Part shown: piece by piece, positions 18,385-26,929 of the stretch
Numbering within the stretch: the first letter of the stretch is position 1
Layout of the letters: the number at the start of each line of letters is the position of its first letter
Assembly (NCBI RefSeq): GCF_043195095.1
Contig: NZ_JBAFWN010000004.1
From: NCEH01 sp043195095
GTDB lineage: Bacteria; Pseudomonadota; Alphaproteobacteria; Rhizobiales; Xanthobacteraceae
Strand: one strand, 5' to 3'
DNA: 64,000 nucleotides
Notes under the pieces: generated by a model
Database searches by the model: none
Seen by the model: the letters and a program-made list of their open reading frames with translations, nothing else
Told to the model about the DNA's origin: nothing
Translations under genes and position numbers: made by a program

Positions 18385-18889
18385 GGGATCGGGCTCGAAA
18401 GGGATCTTGGCGGCAGATCGTTACATCGGTGGGCGCACCCCGGCGCATCGGCGGGGCGGTCGCGGCGAAGGGGCGTGTCCCGGTTGACCCCGCGCGCTCA
18501 GGCGCGCTGGCGGGGTTCCGGGCTGGTAATTCGCGCCCGGGCCGGGCGGCGCGCGCCCTGATGTGACGGTGCTTGTGCCATGCAGGGCTTCTAGCAGGGC
18601 TCTCGACGCGGGAAAAGCCCGGATGGAACACGGACGGGCGACGCCCGGCCGCGCGATAAGCGGGAGAGGCCGCCCCAAAAAGCAATGAAGCCCCGGCCAG
18701 GCGGCCGAGGCTTCATCTTCCCCTCTTTTTATTTCGGTTGGACACGCCGTTTCGCGCGGCCTGTCCGGGACGTCGCGCGGCCCGGTTCGCGCCGAGGCCG
18801 CATTCTGGTTTGCATCGGCCCGCCGCGCGGGCGGGCCTTGTCCGGGCGCGCCGGAAGCTAAGGGGCGGCGGTGCCGCCGCCCCTCAGGC
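18385..18889. other. intergenic region between amtB and ileS, no gene
   Basis: This 505-bp, very GC-rich gap carries the amtB terminator near 18674-18716. The rest (18385-18660) presumably holds the ileS promoter and leader, but I could not identify a T-box or other known leader. No coding frame is convincing. Confidence 0.55.
18674..18716 (-). terminator. intrinsic terminator of glnK-amtB
   Basis: ATGAAGCC..GGCCAGGCGGCC..GGCTTCAT (18685-18716) forms a stem interrupted by one mismatch. On the minus strand it is followed by GCTTTTTGG. A T-rich tail is also present on the other side (CTCTTTTTA), so it may act both ways. Confidence 0.7.
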
Positions 18890-20377
18890 TCAGCTGTGGT
18901 AGGCGCGTTCGCCGTGCTCGGTGATGTCGAGGCCTTCGCGTTCCACTTCGATCGGAGCGCGCAGACCGACCACGGCCTTGATGATGAAGAAGAGGATCGC
19001 CGAGCCGACGCCGGACCACACGAGGGTGATGAGCACCGCCTTCACCTGCGCCAGGACCTGGGCGCCCATGGCGTAATCGGCAACCGCACCGGTGGTGTAG
19101 TCGTAGATGCCGGTGCCGCCGAGCGCCGGGGCGACCACGATACCGGTCGCGATGGCGCCGAAGATGCCGCCGATGCAGTGCACGCCGAACACGTCGAGCG
19201 AGTCGTCATAGCCGAAGGCGTTCTTCACGGTGGTGCAGAAGAAGAAGCACAGCACGCCGACGATGAGGCCCGAAACCAGCGAGCCCATGATGCCGGCGAA
19301 GCCAGCCATCGGGGTGACGGCCACGAGGCCGGCAACCGCGCCCGACACGACGCCGAGCATGGAAGGCTTACCCTTGGCGAGCCACTCGATGATCATCCAG
19401 GAGATGGCGGCGGCGCAGGTGGCGATGAAGGTGTTCATCATGGCCAGAGCGGTGAGGCCGTTGGCTTCCAGGTTGGAGCCCGCGTTGAAGCCGAACCAGC
19501 CGACCCACAGGAGGGAGGCGCCGACCATGGTGAGCGTCAGGGAGTGGGGGGAGAAGGCTTCCTTGCCGAAGCCCGTGCGCTTGCCGACGATGAGGCAGCC
19601 CACGAAGGCGGCAATACCGGCGTTGATGTGCACCACGGTGCCGCCAGCGAAGTCGATGGCGCCGATCTTGTAGATGTAGCCGGCGTCCGCGAGAACCGCG
19701 TCGAGGGCATCCTGCGCCGCCTGCTTGGCCGGGCCGTCAGCCGCCGCCTTCAGGGCCTTGGCAGCCGCGTCGACCGCGTCCGGGCCGGCCCAGTACCAAA
19801 CCATGTGGGCGATCGGGAAGTAGATGAACGTGACCCAGAGCGGCACGAACAGCACGATCGCCGAGAACTTCACGCGTTCAGCGAACGCACCGAAGATCAG
19901 CGCCGGGGTGATCATGGCGAAGGTCATCTGGAAGGCGACGAACACCAGTTCCGGGATCGCCACGCCGACCGTGAAGGTGCCGCCGGCGGAATCCACCGTG
20001 ATTCCCTTCATGAAGGCCTTGGAGAAGCCGCCGACGAAATCGGAGCCGCCGGTGAAGGCCATGGAATAGCCGTACAGGACCCAGATCAGGCCGACGATGC
20101 AGACGGTGTAGAACACCTGCATCAGCACCGAGAGCATGTTCTTGCCGCGCACGAGGCCGCCGTAGAACAGGGCGAGGCCGGGCACCGACATCATCAGCAC
20201 GACCATGGCGGAGACCAGCATCCAGGCCGTGTCGCCCTTATTGATGGTCGGCGCCGCGGCAACCGCCGCCGCGGCATCGGCCGCCGGCGTGGCTGTCTGC
20301 GCAAGCACGGGCATGGCAAGGGCCGCCGCTGCGAGAAGGGTTGGCAGTCCCACCCGGGACCAGGTCTTGAACGTCAT
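18890..20377 (-). CDS. amtB: ammonium transporter AmtB
   Basis: A 495-aa polytopic protein with a cleavable signal peptide (MTFKTWSRVGLPTLLAAAALAM..). The family stretch DTAWMLVSAMVVLMMSVPGLALFYGG and the conserved pore histidines (GTVVHINAG and VHCIGGIFGAI) are present. It conducts ammonia/ammonium into the cell. An Ala-rich insertion (about residues 205-235, DAAAKALKAAADGPAKQAA) lengthens one loop. It follows glnK by 28 bases, the standard coupled pair in which GlnK blocks the channel when nitrogen is sufficient. Confidence 0.97.
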   Translation of the reverse strand: MTFKTWSRVGLPTLLAAAALAMPVLAQTATPAADAAAAVAAAPTINKGDTAWMLVSAMVVLMMSVPGLALFYGGLVRGKNMLSVLMQVFYTVCIVGLIWVLYGYSMAFTGGSDFVGGFSKAFMKGITVDSAGGTFTVGVAIPELVFVAFQMTFAMITPALIFGAFAERVKFSAIVLFVPLWVTFIYFPIAHMVWYWAGPDAVDAAAKALKAAADGPAKQAAQDALDAVLADAGYIYKIGAIDFAGGTVVHINAGIAAFVGCLIVGKRTGFGKEAFSPHSLTLTMVGASLLWVGWFGFNAGSNLEANGLTALAMMNTFIATCAAAISWMIIEWLAKGKPSMLGVVSGAVAGLVAVTPMAGFAGIMGSLVSGLIVGVLCFFFCTTVKNAFGYDDSLDVFGVHCIGGIFGAIATGIVVAPALGGTGIYDYTTGAVADYAMGAQVLAQVKAVLITLVWSGVGSAILFFIIKAVVGLRAPIEVEREGLDITEHGERAYHS

Positions 20378-20405
20378 GGAATATGGCTCCGTGAATGAGG
20401 ATTGC

Positions 20406-20744
20406 TCAGAGGGCGTCGGTGTCGGTCTCGCCGGTGCGGATGCGAACCGCCTGATCGATCTGGAAGACGAAGATCTTCCCGTCGCCGATCTGGCCCGTCT
20501 TGGCGGCGGCGGTGATGGCTTCCACCACCTTCGCGACCTGATCGGAGGCGACCGCCACCTCGATCTTCAGCTTGGGGAGAAAGCTCACGGCATATTCGGC
20601 GCCGCGATAGATTTCCGTGTGCCCCTTCTGGCGGCCGTAACCCTTGACCTCGGTCACGGTCAGGCCGTGGACCCCGATGCCGGTCAGGGCGTCGCGCACC
20701 TCTTCCAGCTTGAACGGCTTAATGATGGCCATCACGATCTTCAT
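20406..20744 (-). CDS. glnK: PII signal-transduction protein GlnK
   Basis: A 112-aa PII protein. Tyr51, the uridylylation site, lies in GHTEIYRGAEYAVSF on the T-loop. The ATP/2-oxoglutarate site residues are in KIFVFQIDQAVRIRTGE. It senses nitrogen and energy status and gates AmtB, encoded next in the operon. The start MKIVMAIIKPFKLEEVRDAL matches the family exactly. Confidence 0.96.
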   Translation of the reverse strand: MKIVMAIIKPFKLEEVRDALTGIGVHGLTVTEVKGYGRQKGHTEIYRGAEYAVSFLPKLKIEVAVASDQVAKVVEAITAAAKTGQIGDGKIFVFQIDQAVRIRTGETDTDAL

Positions 20745-20870
20745 GGATCGATCCCTGTCCCTGTCCCCGTGATGCCCTCGCACCGCAAAAGCGGAGGGCG
20801 CGTTCTTCCGGGCTGGGCCGCGCGTGACGGGGAAAATCCACGCTGCAGCACCCAAGCCTGCGAACAGGGA

Positions 20871-20888
20871 ATCAAGGACCGTGCCAAA
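20871..20888 (-). promoter_or_regulatory. sigma-54-type promoter of glnK-amtB
   Basis: Minus strand TTGGCACGGTCCTTGAT matches the -24/-12 consensus (TTGGCACG-N4-TTGCA) with GG correctly spaced; the -12 dinucleotide is GA instead of GC. It lies about 130 bases before the glnK ATG. NtrC/sigma-54 control of glnK-amtB is typical. Confidence 0.6.
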
Positions 20889-21006
20889 TGGGGAAAGCCT
20901 CGTTTGCGGCGTGCTTATTTTCTCGCCACGAGACTCTTCGTCATGCGGTTGCCGCAACGTTGCCGGAATTTTAGCCTAAAAAATAATCAGATCGCTCAAT
21001 CCGCAG

Positions 21007-21873
21007 TCACCGAGGGGTAACGGGACGCATCAAGCCTTCCTGCGCCGCTGAAGCCACGAGCTTGCCGTCGCGGGTGAAGAGTTCGCCCCGGCAAAATCCC
21101 CGCGCGCCCCCGGCGGCCGGGCTTTCCTGAACGTAAAGCAGCCATTCGTCGGCCCGGAACGGCTGGTGAAACCAGAGCGCGTGGTCGAGGCTCGCCACCT
21201 GGATGTCCGGATCGAACACGCTCTTGCGATGCGGCACCAGTGCCGCCTGGAGCAGCGAAAGGTCGGAGGCATAGGCAAGCACCGCCTGCTGGGTGCGCAG
21301 GTCGTCCGGCAGGGGGCCGCGCGCGCGCACCCAGATGCTCGGACGGGAGGTGTTGATATTGCCCGAAAGGAACGCGGGATCGAGGCTCGTGGGCTTCACT
21401 TCCAGCGGACGCAGCGCCATCCAGTCGCGCTTCGAGGCGGCGGGAAAGCGCTTCAGCAGCTTGTCGCGCCACACCTCGTCAGAGGGCAATTCTTCCGGCT
21501 GGGGCACGTGCGGCATGGCGATCTGGTGCTCCAGCCCGGGTTCCAGGAGCTGAAACGAGGCGGACATGGAGAAGATCGCCTTGCCGTGCTGGATCGCCTT
21601 CACGGTGCGCGTGGTGAAGGAGCGGCCGTCGCGGATGCGGTCCACCTCATAGACGATGGGGATCGTGGGATCGCCGCCCAGAAGGAAATAGCCGTGCAGC
21701 GAATGGGTGATGCGCTCCATCTCCACGGTGCGCTGGGCGGCCACGAGGGCCTGCGCCACCACCTGTCCGCCGAACACCCGCCCGCCGCCCGGGCTCCCGC
21801 TGCGACCCCGGAACAGATTGATCTCAAGGGGCTCAAGGTCGAGGATGTGCAGGAGGGCTTCGACATCATTCAT
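21007..21873 (-). CDS. tesB: acyl-CoA thioesterase II
   Basis: A 288-aa double-hotdog thioesterase. The N-terminal hotdog has RVFGGQVVAQALVAAQRTV and HSLHGYFLLGGDP. The C-terminal one ends SLDHALWFHQPFRADEWLLY and, after that, the QEGLMRP signature. The catalytic Asp/Gln/Thr network of TesB is consistent with these motifs. It hydrolyses medium and long acyl-CoAs in the cytosol. The start is MNDVEALLHILDLEP at 21873; it is divergent from the UbiH-family gene. Confidence 0.94.
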   Translation of the reverse strand: MNDVEALLHILDLEPLEINLFRGRSGSPGGGRVFGGQVVAQALVAAQRTVEMERITHSLHGYFLLGGDPTIPIVYEVDRIRDGRSFTTRTVKAIQHGKAIFSMSASFQLLEPGLEHQIAMPHVPQPEELPSDEVWRDKLLKRFPAASKRDWMALRPLEVKPTSLDPAFLSGNINTSRPSIWVRARGPLPDDLRTQQAVLAYASDLSLLQAALVPHRKSVFDPDIQVASLDHALWFHQPFRADEWLLYVQESPAAGGARGFCRGELFTRDGKLVASAAQEGLMRPVTPR

Positions 21874-22045
21874 GGCGGGGCTCGACCTTGAAGGTTGCGG
21901 GGCGGGTTCGGGCGAACGAGCCACGCGCGCGGGCGCCCGTCAAGGTCAGGCTGCCGCACGCGCCCGCATCGCAGGGCCGCTTTTCAGCCCGCGCCTTTTC
22001 AACCCGCGCCATGGTATGGGCGGCGGGCACATCGAGGAGAAGATC

Positions 22046-23296
22046 ATGACCGCCAGCGATGAGACCCACACGCCCGCCGCAGGCCGCGCCGATGTGGTGA
22101 TCGCGGGGGCGGGGCTCGCCGGGCTGAGCCTTGCGCTAGCGCTCAAGGACGGGCTCGGACGCGATGCCGCCATCACGGTGCTGGACCCGGCCTTCGCGCG
22201 CGGCACCTGGGGCGATCCACGCGCCTCCGCCATTGCCGCCGGCGCACGCCGCCTGCTCACCGTGCTCGGCGTCTGGGACAAGGTGGCGCCGGCGGCCGAA
22301 CCCATGCGCACCATGGTGGTGACCGACAGCCGCACCCGCGACGTCGCCCGCCCGGTGTTCCTCACCTTCGACGGCGAGGTGGAGGAAGGCGAGGCGTTCG
22401 CCTACATGGTGCCGAATGCCGTGCTCCAGCAAGCTCTGACCGAGGCGGCCCAGGCGGCCGGCGTGGCGCTGATCGCCGAGCCGGTGGGCGATTTCTCCAC
22501 CGACCGCGGCGGCGTGACCGTTTCCTACGGCACCGACCAGACCCTGCGGACTCCGCTGCTGGTGGCCTGTGACGGCGCCCGCTCGCGCCTGCGGGAGATG
22601 GCCGGAATCCAGACCGTCTCCTGGGCCTATGGCCAATCGGCCATCACCTTCACCGTGGAGCACGAGCGCCCGCACGAGGGGCGGGCGGAGGAGCATTTCC
22701 TGCCGGGCGGCCCGTTCGCCACGCTGCCGCTGCCGGGCAACCGCTCGTCCGTCGTATGGACCGAGCGGACGGCGGAAGCCCAGCGCCTGGTGGACCTGCC
22801 GGCGTTCCGCTTCCAGGAGGAGCTGGAGCAGCGCTTCGGCCTCTCCCTCGGCGCGGTGAAGCCGGTGACCAAGCCGAGCGTGCATCCTCTCGGCTTTGCC
22901 ATGGCGCGCAGCTTCATCGGCGAACGGTTCGCGCTGGTGGGGGACGCCGCCCATCTCATCCATCCCATCGCCGGGCAGGGCCTCAACATGGGCCTGCGCG
23001 ATGTTGCCGCACTGGCCGAGGCGATCACGGACGCCGCCCGCGTCGGCCTCGATTACGCGTCGCCCCAGGTGCTGGAGCGCTACCAGCGCTGGCGGCGGTT
23101 CGACACCCTGGCCATGGGGGTGGCCACCGACGGGCTGAACAAATTGTTCTCCAACCATTCCGACGCCCTGCGGCTGATGCGCGATGTCGGCCTTGGCCTG
23201 GTGGACCGGCTGCCGCGTCTCAAGGGCCTGTTCATCAAGGATGCGGCGGGGCTGACCGGCGCGGTGCCCAAGCTCATGCGTGGGATGGCGCTGTAG
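22046..23296 (+). CDS. UbiH/COQ6-family FAD-dependent hydroxylase
   Basis: A 416-aa flavoprotein monooxygenase. The FAD dinucleotide motif VIAGAGLAGLSLALAL is at the N-terminus. The GD motif GDAAHLIHPIAGQGLNMGLRD, with the UbiH/F/COQ6-specific HPIAGQG, lies near residue 310. It probably hydroxylates the ubiquinone ring. Which ring carbon cannot be told, since UbiH, UbiF, UbiI and UbiL share these motifs. The ATG at 22046 is preceded by GAGGAGAAG; an in-frame ATG at 22016 lacks a site. Confidence 0.9.
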   Translation: MTASDETHTPAAGRADVVIAGAGLAGLSLALALKDGLGRDAAITVLDPAFARGTWGDPRASAIAAGARRLLTVLGVWDKVAPAAEPMRTMVVTDSRTRDVARPVFLTFDGEVEEGEAFAYMVPNAVLQQALTEAAQAAGVALIAEPVGDFSTDRGGVTVSYGTDQTLRTPLLVACDGARSRLREMAGIQTVSWAYGQSAITFTVEHERPHEGRAEEHFLPGGPFATLPLPGNRSSVVWTERTAEAQRLVDLPAFRFQEELEQRFGLSLGAVKPVTKPSVHPLGFAMARSFIGERFALVGDAAHLIHPIAGQGLNMGLRDVAALAEAITDAARVGLDYASPQVLERYQRWRRFDTLAMGVATDGLNKLFSNHSDALRLMRDVGLGLVDRLPRLKGLFIKDAAGLTGAVPKLMRGMAL

Positions 23297-23396
23297 CGCG
23301 AACCAGGCGCTCCGCCTCGGGAGGGGCGCGGGGTGGGGCCAATCGCGGCTCGTGGGGCGGCCTCAAGGGGCGGCCTCAAGGGGCGGGCGCCGAAAA

Positions 23397-23412
23397 TGTT
23401 TCACGTGAAACA
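23397..23412. other. parS: parS centromere-like site
   Basis: TGTTTCACGTGAAACA is a perfect 16-base palindrome identical to the consensus ParB-binding site. ParB-parS complexes segregate the chromosome origin, and parS sites cluster near oriC. It lies in a non-coding gap 100 bases after the UbiH-family gene. parA, parB and gidAB are not in the window. Confidence 0.9.
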
Positions 23413-23577
23413 ATGGCTTAGCGAAGACGAACAGGGTGTGAAGCGGGTTTCTCGCCGCTTTTCCGCCGATGACACCGCGTGTTCGGGCGAGATCTCCTAC
23501 ATGAATCCGAAGGGCGCGCATCCATCGGTTCCAGGACCCTGAGCATCACGTTTCCTCAGCTGGCGTCTTTGCCGGAA

Positions 23578-23618
23578 GCAGCGTGGATGCACGGGCTCGA
23601 CCCGTGCATCCACGCTGC
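23578..23618. repeat. REP-like perfect inverted repeat
   Basis: Two 18-base arms (left arm begins GCAGCGTGGATGCACGGG) flank a 5-base loop CTCGA. The GGATGCACGGG/CCCGTGCAT core recurs at about 31,070 and 34,516, marking a dispersed REP-like family. Confidence 0.85.
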
Positions 23619-23648
23619 ACCGATGGTGCCCGCCTTTCAAGATCGGCG

Positions 23649-23955
23649 CGGTCGGAGCGGCGTGGATGGCGGGACAGGCCGGCCGTCACGCGCGAAGGGG
23701 GCGCTGCGCCTCAGGCACCTTTTGGCCTTTTGTGAGCGGTCTTCTCCCTCCCCCCTTGCGGGGGAGGGGTGGGGAGGGGGGTCTGATGGCGCGAAAATCC
23801 CATCGCCGGTTGGGCGGCGCGATACCCCCCTCCCTGTCCCTCCCCCGCAAGGGGGGAGGGGATACGGCAAGGGGGCTCGGGGGCGCGGTCGGAGCGGGGT
23901 GGATCGCCGGGACAGGCCGGCCGTGACGCGCGAAGGCGGACGCTGCGCCTCACGT
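23649..23955. repeat. 237-bp-offset duplication with paired C/G-rich palindromes
   Basis: The block CGGTCGGAGCGG..GGGACAGGCCGGCCGT..ACGCGCGAAG..CTGCGCCTCA occurs at 23,649 and again at 23,886, diverged at several bases. Between the two lie two oppositely oriented palindromic repeats (about 23,745-23,780 and 23,823-23,860). Confidence 0.75.
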
Positions 23956-24091
23956 GCCTTCTCGCTTCTGCCTGAGGCTGCGCCTCAGATCTCCTCTCGT
24001 TCTGCCTGAGGCTGCGCCTCACGTGCCTTCTCGCTTCTGCCTGAGGCTGCGCCTCAGATCTCCCCTCGTTCTGCCTGAGGCTGCGCCTCAG
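23943..24091. repeat. 69-bp tandem repeat built on CTGAGGCTGCGCCTCAG palindromes
   Basis: CTGCGCCTCACGTGCC starts at 23,943 and again at 24,012, and a third partial unit runs into the hydrolase stop codon. Each unit contains two copies of the palindrome CTGAGGC-TGC-GCCTCA. Confidence 0.8.
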
Positions 24092-25056
24092 GCTTGGGTC
24101 TCGATGAAGCGCACCAGCGCGGGCAGCACGCCGGGGTGCAGGGGGGCGGTGCGGTTCCTGTAGAGGGCGAAATTGGCCGCGCGGTCCTCCGGCGCCACCT
24201 TGAACATGTGGTTCGCGTCCGCCAGCGTCACCACTTCCGCGTCCGGCCGGCCGCGCCGCAGGGCCGCGAGATCCTGCCCGCTCACCTGAAGATCGCGAAG
24301 GCCCTGAACCAGCAAGGTCGGCGTGCGCACGCGCGCGAGGTCGCGCGCCGGGTCCACCGCGCATTCCGAGGCCAGGAAGGGTTGAACCGAGGGGCGGAAC
24401 GCCATGCGCAGCGCCGGGGGCACCTGGAACACCCGCCCGCCGGCCGCCACCGTGCGCAGGATGCTCAACGCCTCGTTCAGCATGGAATCGGTGAGGTTCA
24501 TGGCCACGAACTGATCGTGGAGGATATCGGCCAGCGGCCGCCCGGCGCCGGCCAGCAGCACCAGGCCCGCAACCGGCACCCGCTCGGCGCTGCGCGTCGC
24601 GACGCTCGCGCCCTCGCTATGGCCGATGGCGATCAGGCTGGAGACATCCGGCCGCGCCGCCAGCGCGCGCAAGGCATTGACGCTGTCGTCCACATATTGG
24701 TCGAAGCGCAGATCCTCCTCGCGCGCCACCAGCGCGCGGCTGGCACCGACCCCGCGCTTGTCGTAGCGCAGCACCTTGTATCCCGCCCCGGCGAGGCCGA
24801 GCGCGATCTGGCGATAGAGGTCGGTTGAGATCGACGGGCCATTGCCGTCGCGGTCCAGCGGACCGGAGCCGGGCAGAAGCAGCACGGCCGGGCCGGCGGC
24901 GCGCCCGTCGCGGGCCAGCGCCAAGGTGCCGCTGAGCCCGCCGAGGGCCCAGGGCTGTTCTTCCACCTCGAAGACGGGAGCCGCCCCGAGGCGCCGGGAA
25001 CCGGTAAGCAGCAGGCCACAGGCGCCTGCCGCCAGAAGCGCGCGCCGGCTGATCAC
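24088..25056 (-). CDS. exported alpha/beta hydrolase
   Basis: A 322-aa alpha/beta-hydrolase-fold protein. The nucleophile elbow GHSEGAS is central, an oxyanion-side motif LLLPGSGPLDRDG lies upstream, and the probable acid/histidine are in TPTLLVQGLRDLQV and LADANHMFKV. The N-terminus MISRRALLAAGACGLLL resembles a Tat-type or short Sec signal, so it may be periplasmic. Similar proteins are annotated as esterases or dienelactone-hydrolase-like; the substrate is unknown. Its 3' end abuts the 69-bp tandem repeat, which supplies the bases around the stop codon. It is followed in the upstream direction, 6 bases away, by the Trm112-like gene. Confidence 0.82.
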   Translation of the reverse strand: MISRRALLAAGACGLLLTGSRRLGAAPVFEVEEQPWALGGLSGTLALARDGRAAGPAVLLLPGSGPLDRDGNGPSISTDLYRQIALGLAGAGYKVLRYDKRGVGASRALVAREEDLRFDQYVDDSVNALRALAARPDVSSLIAIGHSEGASVATRSAERVPVAGLVLLAGAGRPLADILHDQFVAMNLTDSMLNEALSILRTVAAGGRVFQVPPALRMAFRPSVQPFLASECAVDPARDLARVRTPTLLVQGLRDLQVSGQDLAALRRGRPDAEVVTLADANHMFKVAPEDRAANFALYRNRTAPLHPGVLPALVRFIETQA

Positions 25057-25062
25057 GCAGGT

Positions 25063-25275
25063 TCAGCCGTTGAGTTCGGTTTCGGTCAGGCGACGGGCTT
25101 CGTCAGCCAGCATGATCGGGATGCCGTCGCGGATCGGGAACGCCAGCTTGGCCGCGCGCGACACCAGTTCCTGGCGGGCACGATCATAGGAGAGCGGCGC
25201 CTTGGTGAGCGGGCAGACCAGGATTTCCAGAAGCTTGGGGTCCACTTCGTGGCCCGGTCGCTGCGGTTGCGTCAT
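25063..25275 (-). CDS. Trm112 family protein
   Basis: A 70-aa protein. The core LEILVCPLTKAPLSYDRARQELVSRAAKLAFPIRDGIPIML matches the Trm112/YcaR family, small activators or chaperones of methyltransferases and other enzymes. In this form only one of the usual zinc cysteines (CPLTK) remains, which is common in bacterial members. The ATG at 25275 has AAGGGGA upstream. It precedes the hydrolase gene by 6 bases in the same operon. Confidence 0.85.
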   Translation of the reverse strand: MTQPQRPGHEVDPKLLEILVCPLTKAPLSYDRARQELVSRAAKLAFPIRDGIPIMLADEARRLTETELNG

Positions 25276-25722
25276 CGAATATCCCCTTGAAGGCCGCCCG
25301 GTCTGCCACCCCAGGATGGTTCCCCCGACCAAATGCGGCACTGCACTTTTGCGGACCCAAGTGTAGCTATTGCGGCGCACACGTCCATGATGAATTTTGC
25401 CGGCATCGCGCTTGTAGCTCATGGTCAAGTCCAAGATATGACAGGCCAAAGCCGTTTCAGCGCAGGCTTTCACGGCCTTCTATTCGCGCCGTGCGGGTGT
25501 GATCTGCAGCGCGCGTGTGTCACCAGAAGTGATGGGAGGCATCGCATCCTTTTGCTATTCGCCCGCCAGGCCCAAGACTAGAACGAAACCCCGGAGCTTC
25601 AGCCGGTCCGACGCGGCGGCGCCAAGGCGCAGCAGCAATCGGCCGCGCTTGGCTGCGCTTGGCGGCGCGTGCTTGCGCGTTCGCGCTTTCCGCAAGGCCG
25701 GTGCGTTTTGGTGCAGGGTCCC
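25276..25722. other. intergenic region, no gene
   Basis: This 447-bp gap between divergent genes has short open frames only, without ribosome sites or family features. It must hold the promoters of the Trm112 operon and the EamA transporter, but I see no clear motif. Confidence 0.5.
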
Positions 25723-26616
25723 ATGGCGTCGCGCGTTCCCCTCGGACTTTTCCTCGGCTTCGTCGGGGTGGTGATCTTCGGCGCCACCTTGCCGGCGACG
25801 CGCCTCGCCCTGACCGGTTTTGATCCTGTTTTCGTCACCTTCGCACGTGCGGCCATGGCCGGCTTGCTGGCGGCGCCGCTGCTGATGCTGCGCGCCCGCT
25901 CCCTTCCCCGCGCGCCCGGCGTGCTGCGCGATCTGCTGGTGGTGGTGGTCAGCCTGATCTTCGCCTTTCCCTTGCTCATGGGCACCGCCACCGCCACCGT
26001 TCCCGTGGCCCATGCCGGCGTCGTGCTCGGCCTGCTGCCGCTGGCGACCGTCGCTGGGGCGGCGGCGCTGGCCGGAGAGCGCCCAAGCCGCGCCTTCATT
26101 GCGCTCAGCCTGCTTGGGGCCGGGGTGGTGGTGGCATTCGCCCTGCGCAATGGCGGCGCCGGCCGATTCGGCTTCGGCGATACGCTGCTGGTGCTCTCGG
26201 TGGTGGCCTGCGGCATCGGCTATCCGATCAGCGCCCGGCTGGCGCGCCACATGGAGGCATGGGAGGTGATTTCCTGGGCCCTGGTGCTGGCCCTGCCGCT
26301 CACCATCCCGCTCACACTTCTGACCTTTCCCGCCAATGTGGCGGCGGCGCCCGCGCTTGCCTGGGCGGGGCTCGGCTATGTGGCGGTGATGAGCCAGTTC
26401 ATCGGCTTCTTCTTCTGGAATGCGGGCCTCGCCATGGGCGGCATCTCGCGGGTCTCGCAGGTGCAATTGTTGCAGACCTTCGTCACCGTCGGCCTGGCCT
26501 GGCCGATCAATGGGGAGGCGCCGGAATTGGAGACCGTGCTGTTTGCGGTGGCCGTGGTGGGCATCGTGGCGCTCGGGCGCGGCGCCAAGGTGCGCCGGGC
26601 GGCGGTGGCGCCTTAG
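25723..26616 (+). CDS. EamA/DMT superfamily transporter
   Basis: A 297-aa inner-membrane protein with ten hydrophobic segments in two EamA repeats (first from LFLGFVGVVIFGATLPATRLAL, second from GFGDTLLVLSVVACGIGYPI). Family members export amino acids or metabolites; the substrate here cannot be inferred. The ATG at 25723 (MASRVPLGLFLG) is chosen as the last Met before the first membrane segment; an upstream in-frame start at 25669 adds an unconserved basic leader. It converges on hisS. Confidence 0.85.
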   Translation: MASRVPLGLFLGFVGVVIFGATLPATRLALTGFDPVFVTFARAAMAGLLAAPLLMLRARSLPRAPGVLRDLLVVVVSLIFAFPLLMGTATATVPVAHAGVVLGLLPLATVAGAAALAGERPSRAFIALSLLGAGVVVAFALRNGGAGRFGFGDTLLVLSVVACGIGYPISARLARHMEAWEVISWALVLALPLTIPLTLLTFPANVAAAPALAWAGLGYVAVMSQFIGFFFWNAGLAMGGISRVSQVQLLQTFVTVGLAWPINGEAPELETVLFAVAVVGIVALGRGAKVRRAAVAP

Positions 26617-26929
26617 GAATCTGCGCGCTGCCCGCGCCGGCCGCGCCGGAGCGGGCTTGCCCCCTCTCCCGCTAGCGGGAGAGGGCTGGGGTGATGGAAG
26701 GTGCGCGTCAGTCCGCGAGCCCGAGGCTCGGCGCCTTAAGACCGAACGCTGTCTTTCAATCCCGCCCGTCTGCCCCCACCCTAACCCTCCCCCGCAAGCG
26801 GGAGAGGGGATGAGGGGCGCGCGTGCGGGAGGAGCAGGAGAGAACCGGCGGGCAGGCGGGAGGGGCGAAAGAGCGGGCTTGCCCCCTCTCCCGCTTGCTG
26901 GAGAGGGCTGGGGTGAGGGAAGGTGCGCT
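26617..26929. repeat. 222-bp-offset duplication copying the hisS 3' end
   Basis: The segment from GCGGGCTTGCCCCCTCTCCC to GGCTCGGCGC occurs at 26,651-26,734 and again at 26,873-26,956. The second copy includes the last codons and stop of hisS (26,930-26,956), so the first is a detached duplicate of that gene's 3' end. Each copy carries the C/G-rich palindrome (CCCTCTCCCGCTAGCGGGAGAGGG in the first), and a third, inverted, copy lies between them near 26,780-26,812. Confidence 0.8.

Larger units (their letters stand above)
23297..24087. other. repeat-rich intergenic region with parS, no gene
   Basis: This 791-bp gap holds parS (23397), a 41-base perfect palindrome (23578-23618), a duplicated segment carrying two C/G-rich palindromes (23649-23955) and a 69-bp tandem repeat running to the end of the next gene. 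Open frames here are made of repeat sequence and are not believed. Confidence 0.75.

Noticed and set aside
15544..18561. A plus-strand open frame of about 1000 codons opposite ileS
   Set aside because: High-GC antisense shadow: Arg/Gly/His/Ala-rich translation, no ribosome site, no family motif, and the minus-strand ileS carries all class I signatures.
23943..24030. CACGTG sites at 23,951 and 24,020 as extra parS sites
   Set aside because: Only the central CACGTG matches; the flanks (CCTCACGTGCC) are repeat sequence and not TGTTTC/GAAACA.
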